A stretch of DNA of 64,000 bases, from positions 248,001 to 312,000 of the forward strand of contig CBDCLG010000012.1 of the NCBI GenBank assembly GCA_965218625.1, given 5' to 3'. The notes beneath the pieces are model-generated. The model worked only from the letters and a program-made list of their open reading frames with translations. It was not told the origin of the DNA and did not search any database. Origin of the DNA: Bin5 sp965218625. GTDB lineage: Bacteria > Chloroflexota > Anaerolineae > Caldilineales > Caldilineaceae. How positions within the stretch are numbered: position 1 is the first letter of the stretch; each line of letters opens with the position of its first letter. This document shows, one piece after another, positions 33,834 to 46,095 of this stretch. A program made the position numbers and the translations under genes.

Positions 33834-35087
33834 TCAACTACCCGGTAGCACAAAGTAGAAGCGTGCGCCGCCTTCAAAGCGATTCTCGGCGCCAATTGCG
33901 CCGCTGTGAGCTTCGACGACTGCTTTGGCGATGGCCAGGCCCAGGCCGGATCCGCCGCCCTTGGCGCGGCTGCGCGACTGCTCGCCGCGGTAGAATTGCT
34001 CGAAGATCTGGGACAGGCTCTCAGCAGGAATTCCCGGCCCTGAATCGTAGACATCCACGCGCACACCGCCTGCAACTCGTTGCGCGGTAACGGAGACGGA
34101 GCCACCTCGGGGTGTGTACTGGATTGCGTTGCCGACCAGGTTTGTCAACACGCGGCCGATGAGGCCGGCGTCGACCCAGACGGGATCGACGCGGGGGTCT
34201 GCGCTGCCAGTGAGGGCGATTTCCAATTCTTCGCAGCGTACGGCGAAACTCTCCAGCGTATCGGAGATCAGGTCGGAGAGCGAGATCGGCTGCCGGTTCA
34301 GGTGGAGGCCGCCGGCTTCGATCTGGGCCATTTCGAAAAGCTCGTCTATCAGAGAGGAAAGGGAAGCTGCGTCGCGCTGCACAGTTCGCAAATAATGTTG
34401 GGCTTTGGAGGGTTCGGTCACGATTCCGTCGGTCAACGCCTCGACGAGCGCCTGGATTGAGGCAAGCGGAGTTCGAAGGTCATGTCCGATCCAGGCAAGC
34501 AGATTGCGGCGCAACTGCTCGGTCTCCAATTGATGCCGCTCGGCCTCTTCAAGCCGTGTAACCATCCGGTTGAATGTGTGACCCAACTCCGCCAGCTCAT
34601 CTCTGCCAACCACCTCAACGCGTACATTTCGCTTTCCTTCTGCGATCGCTGCGGCGGCTCGACCTACCCATTGGATTTTCTCCGACAGGGCGGTTGAGAG
34701 GAAATAGCCAAGCGCGGTTGCGATGCCGCCAGCGAAGATGAGCAGCACTGCGGCCAGACGCAGGTCGTGATCACTGGCGAACATGAGCCGGGCTGTGACG
34801 AAGACATTGAGGAAGGTCAAGAGGCTGGCGAAGCCGTATCCGCCAAGGAGGGTCCAGCTGAGGCGGGGGGAGTGGTGCAGCCAGCCGAGACGATATACCA
34901 GATAGACTGCGGCCACGGACAAGAGCGCGGTAGCTGTCAGGAACAGCGCCATCGCCCGCAGGTCGTTTAGGGGTGGATCAAGGAACGCCAGGAAGAGCAG
35001 GAGGGCGCCAACGACTGCAATAATAACACCGATAAGAAACCGGACTGGCAGCGTCACCGGCGAATTCATCGAGGTTGTCGTATTCAT
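33834..35087 (-). CDS. Sensor histidine kinase
   Basis: ATG at 35087 has a strong AAGGAG site. The 417-residue protein has four or five N-terminal membrane segments (about residues 10-130) and no large periplasmic domain. A HAMP domain (about 132-185, ending LGHTFNRMVTRLEEAERHQL) follows, then the H-box (LLAWIGHDLRTPLASIQ), N-box (LVGNAIQYTPRGG) and G boxes (DSGPGIPAESL, GGGSGLGLAIAKAVVEAHSG). It phosphorylates the response regulator encoded 55 bp upstream. The signal is probably sensed in or near the membrane. Confidence 0.93.
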   Translation of the reverse strand: MNTTTSMNSPVTLPVRFLIGVIIAVVGALLLFLAFLDPPLNDLRAMALFLTATALLSVAAVYLVYRLGWLHHSPRLSWTLLGGYGFASLLTFLNVFVTARLMFASDHDLRLAAVLLIFAGGIATALGYFLSTALSEKIQWVGRAAAAIAEGKRNVRVEVVGRDELAELGHTFNRMVTRLEEAERHQLETEQLRRNLLAWIGHDLRTPLASIQALVEALTDGIVTEPSKAQHYLRTVQRDAASLSSLIDELFEMAQIEAGGLHLNRQPISLSDLISDTLESFAVRCEELEIALTGSADPRVDPVWVDAGLIGRVLTNLVGNAIQYTPRGGSVSVTAQRVAGGVRVDVYDSGPGIPAESLSQIFEQFYRGEQSRSRAKGGGSGLGLAIAKAVVEAHSGAIGAENRFEGGARFYFVLPGS

Positions 35088-35142
35088 GGAGCGCTCCTTC
35101 CTTAGATGGAAAGACAGGCGGGTGTAATGTCTGCCGCGCTCA

Positions 35143-35841
35143 TCATTCTCCCGGCTCGAAGCGGTAGCCCACACCCCATACAGTTAGAATGTGTTGCGGG
35201 TTCGAAGGGTCTCTTTCGATTTTTTCGCGCAGACGCCGCACATGGACTGTGACAGTGCTGGCATCGATGTATTCGGCTACCCCCCAGACCCGATCGAGCA
35301 GTTGGGTGCGATTGAAAACTTGATGAGGATTGCTGACGAACATCCACAGCAGATCGTACTCCTTGATCGTCAGCGCGACCTCCTTTCCTCCGACAATTAC
35401 CTGGCGTGTACGTGGGTCGATTCGCATGGATCCGACCGAGACAGGACTCTCCCCACCGGGCTGCGCCGGGGACTGCTGGGTACGGCGCAATACGGCCTTC
35501 ACCCGGCTGACCAGCTCGCGCGGGCTGAAGGGTTTCACAACGTAATCGTCGGCGCCCAGCTCCAGGCCGAGAATGCGATCGATTTCGTCCTTGCGCGCGG
35601 TCAGCAGGATGACCGGAATCGAACTGGTGGCGCGCACTTGTCGGGTGACTTCATAGCCATCGACACCGGGAAGCATTACATCCAGAATCAGCAGTTCCGG
35701 CGGGTCGGTCCGTATCAGATCCAGGGCCACTTGCCCGTCTCCGACGACGGTTGGCTCAAAGCCACTTCGTTCGAGGTAAAGACTGACAACCTCCCGAATA
35801 CTGGGTTCATCGTCGACGACAAGTATCTTGATGCCGGTCAT
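35143..35841 (-). CDS. OmpR/PhoB-type response regulator
   Basis: The 232-residue regulator has a receiver domain (DDEP acidic pair, phospho-acceptor Asp in LLILDVMLPGVDGYEVTRQV, and LELGADDYVVKPFSPREL) and a C-terminal winged helix (IKEYDLLWMFVSNPHQVF, VTVHVRRLREKIERDPSNPQ, GVGYRFEPG). It is the first gene of a pair with the kinase downstream. It is transcribed divergently from the LysM-repeat secreted protein, 186 bp away, so that gene is a natural target. Confidence 0.95.
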   Translation of the reverse strand: MTGIKILVVDDEPSIREVVSLYLERSGFEPTVVGDGQVALDLIRTDPPELLILDVMLPGVDGYEVTRQVRATSSIPVILLTARKDEIDRILGLELGADDYVVKPFSPRELVSRVKAVLRRTQQSPAQPGGESPVSVGSMRIDPRTRQVIVGGKEVALTIKEYDLLWMFVSNPHQVFNRTQLLDRVWGVAEYIDASTVTVHVRRLREKIERDPSNPQHILTVWGVGYRFEPGE

Positions 35842-35919
35842 GGTCGCGGAAACTCCTCACAATATGCCGTGAGACTGGCGCGTGTGGCGCCCGGTTAATA
35901 ATTCAGTAACCTTTATTAC

Positions 35920-35948
35920 CTGACAAAATTCAGATTTTCTGCTACAAT
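35920..35948 (+). promoter_or_regulatory. Sigma70-type promoter of the LysM-repeat gene
   Basis: CTGACA at 35920-35925 and TACAAT at 35943-35948 are separated by exactly 17 bp, 80 bp before the ATG. The surrounding TAATAATTCAGTAACC upstream may hold regulator sites. The promoter lies in the divergent gap with the response-regulator gene. Confidence 0.65.
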
Positions 35949-36027
35949 ATACGGGAGGGGTTGCCTACTCGCTAACATTGTTGCATAACATCTGCATAAG
36001 ACCAACCTGGAGGGAGGAATTCGCTCT

Positions 36028-37926
36028 ATGCAACAAAGAAGAATTCTTTCGCTGATTGTCATTACTGCGCTATTGCTCTCGACTTCTATCGTGTTGGGGC
36101 CTGCGGGCATTGCCCTGGCGGGTGAAGCGCCAACATTGAAGTCGAGCCATGGTGGAGACGAGGAGGAGACGATGGAGGATGCGGTCACCTTCCTGGTGCG
36201 CATCGAGAACGTTTCCGGTGACTCTGATCTGCCAACGCCTTTTGCACCCGGTGTCTGGGTACTACACAGCGAAGCTGGCCCTCTCTTTACGACCGGTGAA
36301 GCGGATCGCGGCTACGGGTTGGAGGCGCTGGCCGAGGACGGAGATCCGTCCCATCTGGCAGCCGCCTTGAGCGACATGGAACTGCATGCGGGCGTATTCA
36401 ACACACCTGCGGGCTCGGATGGACCCGGAGTGCTGCTGCCAGGCGGCGCCTACGAGTTCGAGGTGAAAGCCACAGCCGACACACCGTATCTCTCCTTTGC
36501 AACCATGTTAGTGCAATCCAACGACCTTTTCGTCGGTCCGGACGAGACGGGCATCGCCCTTTTCGACATGGACGGGATGGCGATGGATATGATGATGCAC
36601 GACGTAACCGCGGACCTGCTCCTGTGGGACGCGGGAACGGAGGCCAATGAGGAGCCCGGCTCCGGTCCCAATCAGGCGCCGCGCCAGTCCGGGGCCAACA
36701 CGGGTCCTGCCGACGGGATGGCGACCGTTCATGTCGTGGATGACGATTTCACTTATCCCGAAGTCACCGCCTTGTTGAAAGTCACCATCGATGTAGTCAT
36801 GATGGCCGACGATGAAAAGATGATGGACGAGAAGGATGAGATGATGTCGGACAAGGAGGACATGGACTCCGACAAAGAGGACATGATGGCCGGCGACGCC
36901 ATGATGGACTCTATCACACTGATGGAAGACGGCCCCACGCCCTACACTGTCGTGTCCGGGGACACCTTGGGGTCCATTGCCAGGCGCGCCTACGGTGAGG
37001 CCAAGTACTGGTCGATCATTTGCAGCGCCAACTCGCTCGAAGATTGTAACCTGATCCACGTCGGCGACGAGTTGTCTCTCCCCACCCATGCCGAAGCCAT
37101 GTCCATGATGGACGATAAGATGATGATGGCTGAGAAGGATGGCATGATGGGTGAGAAAGACGAGATAGAGGCCGACAAGGACGACATGATGGCCGACAAG
37201 GACGACATGGAATCCGACAAGGAGGACATGGAGTCCGACAAGGAGGACATGGAGTCCGACAAAGAGGACATGATGGCCGGCGACGCCATGATGGACTCTA
37301 TCACACTGATGGAAGACGGCCCCACGCCCTACACTGTCGTGTCCGGGGACACCTTGGGATCCATTGCCAAGCGCGCCTACGGAGAATCCAAGTACTGGTC
37401 GATCATCTGCAGCGCCAACTCGCTCGAAAACTGTAATCGGATCAGTGTCGGCGATGAGCTGATGCTTCCCACCCATACCGAAGCCATGTCCATGATGGAA
37501 GACAAGATGATGATGGACGAGAAAGAAGGCATGATGGGTGAGAAGGACGAGATGGAGTCCGATAAAGACGAGATGATGTCGGACAAGGACGAGATGGAGT
37601 CCGATAAAGACGAGATGATGGCCGACAAGGATGACGGCATGATGGCCGACGACGCCATGATGGACTCTATCGAGTTGATGGAGGACGGCCCCACGCCCTA
37701 CACCGTGGCGGCGGGTGACACCTTAGGATCGATCGCTCAGCGCGCTTACGGCGACAGCAGTTACTGGCCTGCCATCTGCCTCAACAACAGTGATGTAACG
37801 GAGGACTGCAACTCCATCCAAATAGGCGATGAGTTCATGTTGCCGACGCAGGCCGATGCCGAACTCTTCATGGAGGAAGTGAATGCCATGGGGTCCGACG
37901 AAATGGAAGGCAAGTCGGAAGAGTAG
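36028..37926 (+). CDS. Secreted protein: spondin-like N-terminal domain, Met/Asp-rich linkers and three LysM domains
   Basis: A signal peptide (MQQRRILSLIVITALLLSTS, cut near ALA-GEA at about residue 31) leads to a spondin-N-like domain of about 170 residues (FLVRIENVSGDSDLPTPFAP, GVWVLHSEAGPLF, HAGVFNTPAGSDGPG). Then come three units. Each is an acidic linker of DKxDM/DKEDME steps extremely rich in Met, Asp, Glu and Lys, followed by a LysM domain (YTVVSGDTLGSIARRAYGEA) starting at about residues 306, 435 and 558. LysM binds peptidoglycan or chitin-like glycans. Each LysM has a Cys pair (IICSANSLEDCN) likely to be a disulfide. The linkers could be helical stalks or metal-binding segments. The whole product is 632 residues and strongly acidic. 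Confidence 0.85.
   Translation: MQQRRILSLIVITALLLSTSIVLGPAGIALAGEAPTLKSSHGGDEEETMEDAVTFLVRIENVSGDSDLPTPFAPGVWVLHSEAGPLFTTGEADRGYGLEALAEDGDPSHLAAALSDMELHAGVFNTPAGSDGPGVLLPGGAYEFEVKATADTPYLSFATMLVQSNDLFVGPDETGIALFDMDGMAMDMMMHDVTADLLLWDAGTEANEEPGSGPNQAPRQSGANTGPADGMATVHVVDDDFTYPEVTALLKVTIDVVMMADDEKMMDEKDEMMSDKEDMDSDKEDMMAGDAMMDSITLMEDGPTPYTVVSGDTLGSIARRAYGEAKYWSIICSANSLEDCNLIHVGDELSLPTHAEAMSMMDDKMMMAEKDGMMGEKDEIEADKDDMMADKDDMESDKEDMESDKEDMESDKEDMMAGDAMMDSITLMEDGPTPYTVVSGDTLGSIAKRAYGESKYWSIICSANSLENCNRISVGDELMLPTHTEAMSMMEDKMMMDEKEGMMGEKDEMESDKDEMMSDKDEMESDKDEMMADKDDGMMADDAMMDSIELMEDGPTPYTVAAGDTLGSIAQRAYGDSSYWPAICLNNSDVTEDCNSIQIGDEFMLPTQADAELFMEEVNAMGSDEMEGKSEE
36820..37860 (+). repeat. Three tandem linker-plus-LysM units with short internal repeats
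   Basis: Units of about 129 and 123 codons recur. Stretches around 36886-37000 and 37270-37380 are nearly identical in DNA, pointing to recent duplication; the third unit is more diverged. Within the linkers, 21-bp steps encoding DKEDMES-type heptads are repeated up to four times in a row near 37200-37265. Confidence 0.9.
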
Positions 37927-37950
37927 GCTGCAGTAGGTAAATCAAGCACG

Positions 37951-37976
37951 GAGGCGCGCGCTGCGCGCCTCTCTTT
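37951..37976 (+). terminator. Rho-independent terminator after the LysM gene
   Basis: GAGGCGCGC and GCGCGCCTC form a perfect 9-bp GC-rich stem with a GCT loop, followed by TCTTT, 25 bp after the stop codon. The U tract is short. Confidence 0.7.
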
Positions 37977-37999
37977 GCATCCACTAGAGCCGAAATATC

Positions 38000-38851
38000 G
38001 TGAAAACTCGAACGATGGGACCCTCCGACATTTCAACAGGACGACGCACCCCCCCGGGCGTCGGACCTGGGTTGGCCGTTCGACTATGCAGGCCGTTGCA
38101 CCGGAGCGTGCGACTTCACCGAATCTTTTTGCTGGCTTTCGTATGCGGGCTGACGCTAGTCAGTTGCGTTATGCCGGAATCGACCACCCAGCCTGAAGTT
38201 GATCCGAGCGCAAAGGTCGAAGCGATCCAGACACGTGTGGCTGAAACGCGGGCCGAGCAGGCGGCCAAGGACCAGGAATTGGCCGCCGCGAAGGAAGGCA
38301 GCGACGAAGCGGTTGAAGAGACTGCGGCATCGTCAGATACCGATTCCGCGTTGGTCGTAGGCCCGAACGCGCAGCAGCTGGAGCTTCTGGCCAAGTTGCG
38401 GCCCCAAGGAGAGGCGCCGGAACTTCTCAACGAGATATGGCTGAACTCCGACCCGCTCAAGTTGGCGGACCTGCGCGGCAATGTCGTGTTGGTCGAATTC
38501 TGGACGTATGGGTGATACAACTGCGTCAACGTAATTCCCTCGTTGAGGGAATGGCACGAGAAGTACGCGGACGACGGTTTTGTCATCATCGGTGTTCACA
38601 CGCCTGAGTTCACCCATGAACGGGATGTGGACAACGTGGAGAAGGCGCTGGAACGGCTGCAGATAGAATTCCCCGTCGCGATCGACAACGATTGGGCGAC
38701 CTGGCGCTCCTACCACAACCGCTACTGGCCGGCGATGTATTTCATCGACAAGGGCGGCCAGATCCGCTATTTGAAGATCGGCGAAGGTCAGTATGACTAT
38801 TCCGAGTCGGTGATTCAGGCGCTCCTCGCCGAACAGTCCACGGCCAATTGA
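38000..38851 (+). CDS. Candidate selenocysteine-containing thioredoxin-fold lipoprotein (UxxC)
   Basis: The frame from GTG 38000 contains a lipoprotein signal (IFLLAFVCGLTLVSC), an Ala/Glu-rich linker and then a TlpA/redoxin domain. The domain starts LRPQGEAPELLNEIWLNSDP and runs VVLVEFWTYG. Next comes TGA at 38513-38515 (residue 172), then YNCVNVIPSLREWHEKY in the same frame, with 111 more codons: VIIGVHTPEFTHERD, a cis-Pro region YWPAMYFIDKGG, and a normal end at 38851. Homologues of this class have FWTY-G/T-C-x-N-C here, so UGA replaces the first redox Cys. A hairpin follows at once. Either this is Sec (283 residues in all) or a nonsense mutation. The true start may be a later GTG, since the first 30 residues look untypical. 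Confidence 0.75.
38534..38552 (+). promoter_or_regulatory. Candidate bacterial SECIS hairpin
   Basis: ATTCCCTC pairs perfectly with GAGGGAAT (8 bp) around a GTT loop. The loop begins 26 nt after the UGA at 38515. Published bacterial SECIS models ask for a loop of at least 3 nt with a G in its first two positions at about 16-37 nt from the UGA; all are met. The hairpin is inside the coding sequence, as it must be in bacteria. Confidence 0.65.
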
Positions 38852-39006
38852 CGGAAAACAAGAGCTCTTGCGCGCAGGGGTAAGGCGTGCCCCTGCGTTT
38901 CGGCCTCTCATCTCTGCCTGGCAACGCCGCGCATTTGGGCGCGGCGTCCGCGCGCGACAAAGACAGGCTTAGTTTCGAGTAATCCCCGCACGAAATCTGC
39001 ATCCGA

Positions 39007-41196
39007 GTGGAGTTGCCGGCTCCAACAGCGCCAGTCTACAAGCTCTTGACTGACGAGCTCTTTCTCCAACCCAATACCTTGTATCTGAGCGGTCCGTTCG
39101 GCGCGGGCAAGACGACTATCGCCATTGAACGGATCAAGTGGCTGCTTGGCCGGGAACGGATACGGGGAGACCAGATTCTTGTGTTGGTTCCGCAGCGGAC
39201 GCTCGGGCAACCATACACGGAGGCCTTGCGCAGCTCGGATGTGCCGGCGGGGGCGCAGGTGCAGGTAACAACGCTGGCGTCCCTTGCACGTTCGAGCGTG
39301 GCGCTGTACTGGCCGTTGGTGGCCAAAGCGGCCGGCTTTGCCGATCCTGGCTTAGAGCCGACCTTCCTCAATCTGGAGACGACCCAGTACCACATGGCGC
39401 ACTTTGTGGACGCAGCCATTCAGCAGGCTGAATTCGACGCCATACGAGTTCCAAGGAGCCGCATCATCAGCCAGGTGCTGGACAACCTCAACAAGGCGGC
39501 GCTTCACGGCTTCACTATCGACGAGGCCTACGCTCGCCTGGAAAACACAATCCCGCCCGGAGAGCAGAGGATCGCAAGGCTGAATGTCATGCAGGCGGCC
39601 CGGCGTATCAGCAACGAGTTCCGAACGCTTTGCAAGCAGAAGTCTCTGGTCGACTACAGCTTGCAGATGCAGACATTTATGAACGAAATACTCGAAAACA
39701 GATGGTGCGAAGCCCATTTGTTCCGCACACATCGCCATCTGGTCTTCGACAACGCGGAAGAGGAAACCTATGCCGGGCAGAAGTTGGTCGGCCGGTGGCT
39801 TCCCCATTTGGAAAGCGCGCTCATCATAGTTGATGAGGACGGAGGCTATAGGGCCTTTCTGGGCGCCGATCCCATCAACGCGGAGCATCTTGCCGATCGC
39901 GTCGCTCACCGGGCCCGACTGACATGCTCCCACGTGATGGCGCCTGGGTTAGAGAGGATGATCGACAGACTTCGCCTGACCCCCCGGCGACCGGATGAAG
40001 AGCAAAATGCGAAAAAAAATGCGGACGTTGAGGGCGTAGGTCCTGCGTCTGATTCCCCGATTGAGTTTCCGAAACAGTCACATCGCTTTTACCCGCAGAT
40101 GATCGAGTGGGTCGTCGGGGAGATCGAGCGGCTGGTGAAGCGTGAAGCGGTCGCGCCGGGCCAGATCGCGGTGCTGGCGCCGTTTATGAGCGATGCGCTG
40201 CGCTTCAGCCTTCTCAACCGGCTCAAAGAGAAGGAAGTTCCCTCCGCCAGCCACCGTCCCAGCCGTCCCCTGAACGCGGAGCCGGTCGTGCGAACGCTTC
40301 TTACCCTGGCCGACCTGGCGCATCCTGGCTGGCGGCGCGTTCCGTTGCCCTCGGACGTAACGCTGGCTCTCGGCAACGCCATTGCCCAGCTGGATCCGGT
40401 TCGCGCCAGTGTACTGGCCCACGCGGCCTCTGGGGGGCGCGGCGCCCCGGAAGGGACGTTGCCTGCTTTCGAGGACCTGCGGGGAGATGTACGGGAGAGG
40501 GTATCCTTTGCCACGGGGGAAATCTATGAACGCCTGCGTGCCTGGCTGACCGACTACCGGGCCGAGACCGGCTTCACGCCTCTCGACCAATTCTTTGCCC
40601 GCATCTTCGGTGAACTGCTCAGCCAGCCTGGTTTCGGGTTCCATCACCGCCCCGACGCGGCCCGGATGGCCGATCAACTCGCCCGATCGGCCCGCAATTT
40701 CCGTTGGGCGGTCGGAGAGCAGACCGAGGACTCAGCCGAGCCGTCAAACTCGCGGCACATCGCCACAGGCCGCGAATACGTTCAATTGGTGGAGAGCGGA
40801 GCGCTTGGCGCCCTCTATCTGCCATCTTGGACGGAGGCAGAAAATGCGGTTTTCATCGCGCCTGCCTACACTTTTCTGATGCGAAACCGCACCGTGGACT
40901 TTCAGTTCTGGCTCGACATCGGCGCGCAAGGTTGGGGAAGGCGGATATACCAGCCCCTGACCCATCCCCATGTACTTTCGCGCAATTGGGAGCTGAATCG
41001 GCTCTGGACCGATAGCGACGAAATAGAGTATAGCCAGGACAGCCTGCGCCGCCTGTTGACAGGCCTCTTTCGACGCGCCCGCCGCAGGATTTTCCTGGGG
41101 CTGAGCGACTACGGCGAAAGCGGTTTGGAGCAGAGCGGGCCGCTCCTGAGTCTGCTCAATCGCGTGCAGGCAGGCACAGGAGCGAGGACGGCCTAG
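39007..41196 (+). CDS. UvrD/AddB-like P-loop ATPase of unknown role
   Basis: The 729-residue protein has a Walker A (LYLSGPFGAGKTTIAIERI at about 26-44) and QILVLVPQRTLGQPYTEALR, as in superfamily 1 helicases and the AddB subunit. A Walker B-like strand (HRHLVFDNAEEETYAGQ at about 241) and a motif IV-like strand (GQIAVLAPFMSDALRFSLLN) follow. The C-terminal third contains no clear PD-(D/E)XK nuclease residues or four-Cys Fe-S pattern, unlike AddB. It may be a helicase-like partner in DNA repair or a degenerate AddB. No addA-like gene is nearby. It starts at GTG 39007. Confidence 0.65.
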   Translation: MELPAPTAPVYKLLTDELFLQPNTLYLSGPFGAGKTTIAIERIKWLLGRERIRGDQILVLVPQRTLGQPYTEALRSSDVPAGAQVQVTTLASLARSSVALYWPLVAKAAGFADPGLEPTFLNLETTQYHMAHFVDAAIQQAEFDAIRVPRSRIISQVLDNLNKAALHGFTIDEAYARLENTIPPGEQRIARLNVMQAARRISNEFRTLCKQKSLVDYSLQMQTFMNEILENRWCEAHLFRTHRHLVFDNAEEETYAGQKLVGRWLPHLESALIIVDEDGGYRAFLGADPINAEHLADRVAHRARLTCSHVMAPGLERMIDRLRLTPRRPDEEQNAKKNADVEGVGPASDSPIEFPKQSHRFYPQMIEWVVGEIERLVKREAVAPGQIAVLAPFMSDALRFSLLNRLKEKEVPSASHRPSRPLNAEPVVRTLLTLADLAHPGWRRVPLPSDVTLALGNAIAQLDPVRASVLAHAASGGRGAPEGTLPAFEDLRGDVRERVSFATGEIYERLRAWLTDYRAETGFTPLDQFFARIFGELLSQPGFGFHHRPDAARMADQLARSARNFRWAVGEQTEDSAEPSNSRHIATGREYVQLVESGALGALYLPSWTEAENAVFIAPAYTFLMRNRTVDFQFWLDIGAQGWGRRIYQPLTHPHVLSRNWELNRLWTDSDEIEYSQDSLRRLLTGLFRRARRRIFLGLSDYGESGLEQSGPLLSLLNRVQAGTGARTA

Positions 41197-41221
41197 CGCA
41201 GATACTGTTTTTTCAGCGCAT

Positions 41222-41250
41222 TTGCCCTCCATTTTCCCCTGTATTACAAT
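41222..41250 (+). promoter_or_regulatory. Possible promoter upstream of the glycosidase/amidase gene
   Basis: TTGCCC at 41222-41227 and TACAAT at 41245-41250 are 17 bp apart. The predicted transcript would have a leader of about 195 nt, longer than usual here, so this is tentative. Confidence 0.35.
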
Positions 41251-41451
41251 AGTTTAGCATACGCTCCTCCACCCTGTTTGCCCCATTTGTATCGGGGTTT
41301 ATTTTTTCGGCGGACTTCGCATTTGGGGTGCGTGCAGGCCGGGGATTATCGCGATATCCGCGCGAAACGTATCCACGTGTAGCGACTGTTTCCACGCAAA
41401 ATTGGCAGTAGCGGATTCCACTCCATTTGCGGCAGACGACTTAAACGAACG

Positions 41452-45237
<3,786 letters not shown>

Positions 45238-45241
45238 GGGC

Positions 45242-45997
45242 ATGGAAGCTGCTCCTAATCCCCTTGGCTCCGGCTATGCGGTTCATCTGCCGATTTACGA
45301 CGGACCGATTGCCCTCCTCCTCCACCTGATCGAACGCCAAGAGTTGGACATAACTGAAATCTCGCTGGTGGCGATAACCGATCAGTACCTGCGCGCCATC
45401 GAGCGGATCCAGGAAATTGAGCCTGAGGCGCTGGCCGATTTTCTTGCAGTGGCGGCGCGGCTCCTCTACATAAAGAGTCGCGGTCTCTTGCCCCGTGCGG
45501 CCGAGGAAGAGGCGGAGGAGAAGCCGAGCGACGCGCTGATCCAACAGTTGCTGGACTATCGCCGCTTTAAGGCCGCGGTGGACGAATTGAGGCTTCGTGC
45601 AGAGATTGGACTGCGGACAACTGCACGGCTGGCGCCGCCGCCGCCGCAGATGGAGCGCCGATTGGACTTCTCGACCTTGACGATTGCCAAGCTGGCTGAG
45701 GCCGCCAACCGTGCGCTGCACAGCTTGCCCAGCAGTCCGGCTACGCCCACCGTCCGCGTGCACCCGATCACGGTCGCTGAGAAAATCGCCGATATTCGAG
45801 AGCGGTTCAACGGGTTCAATCGGGTGAATGGCGCGTCCGACAGTACATTGCCGTTTGCCGCGTTTCTTTCGCAAAGCCGCAGCCGACTTGAAATTGTCGT
45901 TACGTTTCTGGCGGTTCTGGAGCTGATCAAACGACGCGAGCTCGCGGCCGAACAGCAGGAAACATTCGGGGAGATCGTGCTGAGAAGCGTGATTTGA
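45242..45997 (+). CDS. scpA: Segregation and condensation protein A
   Basis: The 251-residue kleisin has the ScpA pattern: YAVHLPIYDGPIALLLHLIE at the N-terminus (binds the SMC neck), ITDQYLRAIERIQEIEPEAL, AVAARLLYIKSRGLLP and a C-terminal winged helix (FLAVLELIKRRELAAEQQET). It bridges SMC dimers in chromosome segregation. ATG at 45242 is 4 bp past the previous stop. A TTG at 45227 overlapping that gene is possible. The usual partner scpB does not follow. Confidence 0.93.
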   Translation: MEAAPNPLGSGYAVHLPIYDGPIALLLHLIERQELDITEISLVAITDQYLRAIERIQEIEPEALADFLAVAARLLYIKSRGLLPRAAEEEAEEKPSDALIQQLLDYRRFKAAVDELRLRAEIGLRTTARLAPPPPQMERRLDFSTLTIAKLAEAANRALHSLPSSPATPTVRVHPITVAEKIADIRERFNGFNRVNGASDSTLPFAAFLSQSRSRLEIVVTFLAVLELIKRRELAAEQQETFGEIVLRSVI

Positions 45998-46095
45998 AGC
46001 GGGTCTTCAAGCGAAAGTGCGCTGTTCGACCAGTGGCCGGGCAGGGACGGGCAGGGCTGGGCAGCGCGCTGGCGCGCCGCCCAGCCCCACAGCAT

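Noticed and set aside
36820..37860. CRISPR or satellite DNA in the LysM gene
   Set aside because: The repeats are coding, in frame and joined to LysM domains.
38852..39006. Separate gene starting at 38543 (redoxin C-terminal half)
   Set aside because: The frame at 38543-38851 lacks its own ribosome site and half of the thioredoxin fold; it is the continuation of the UGA-containing gene.
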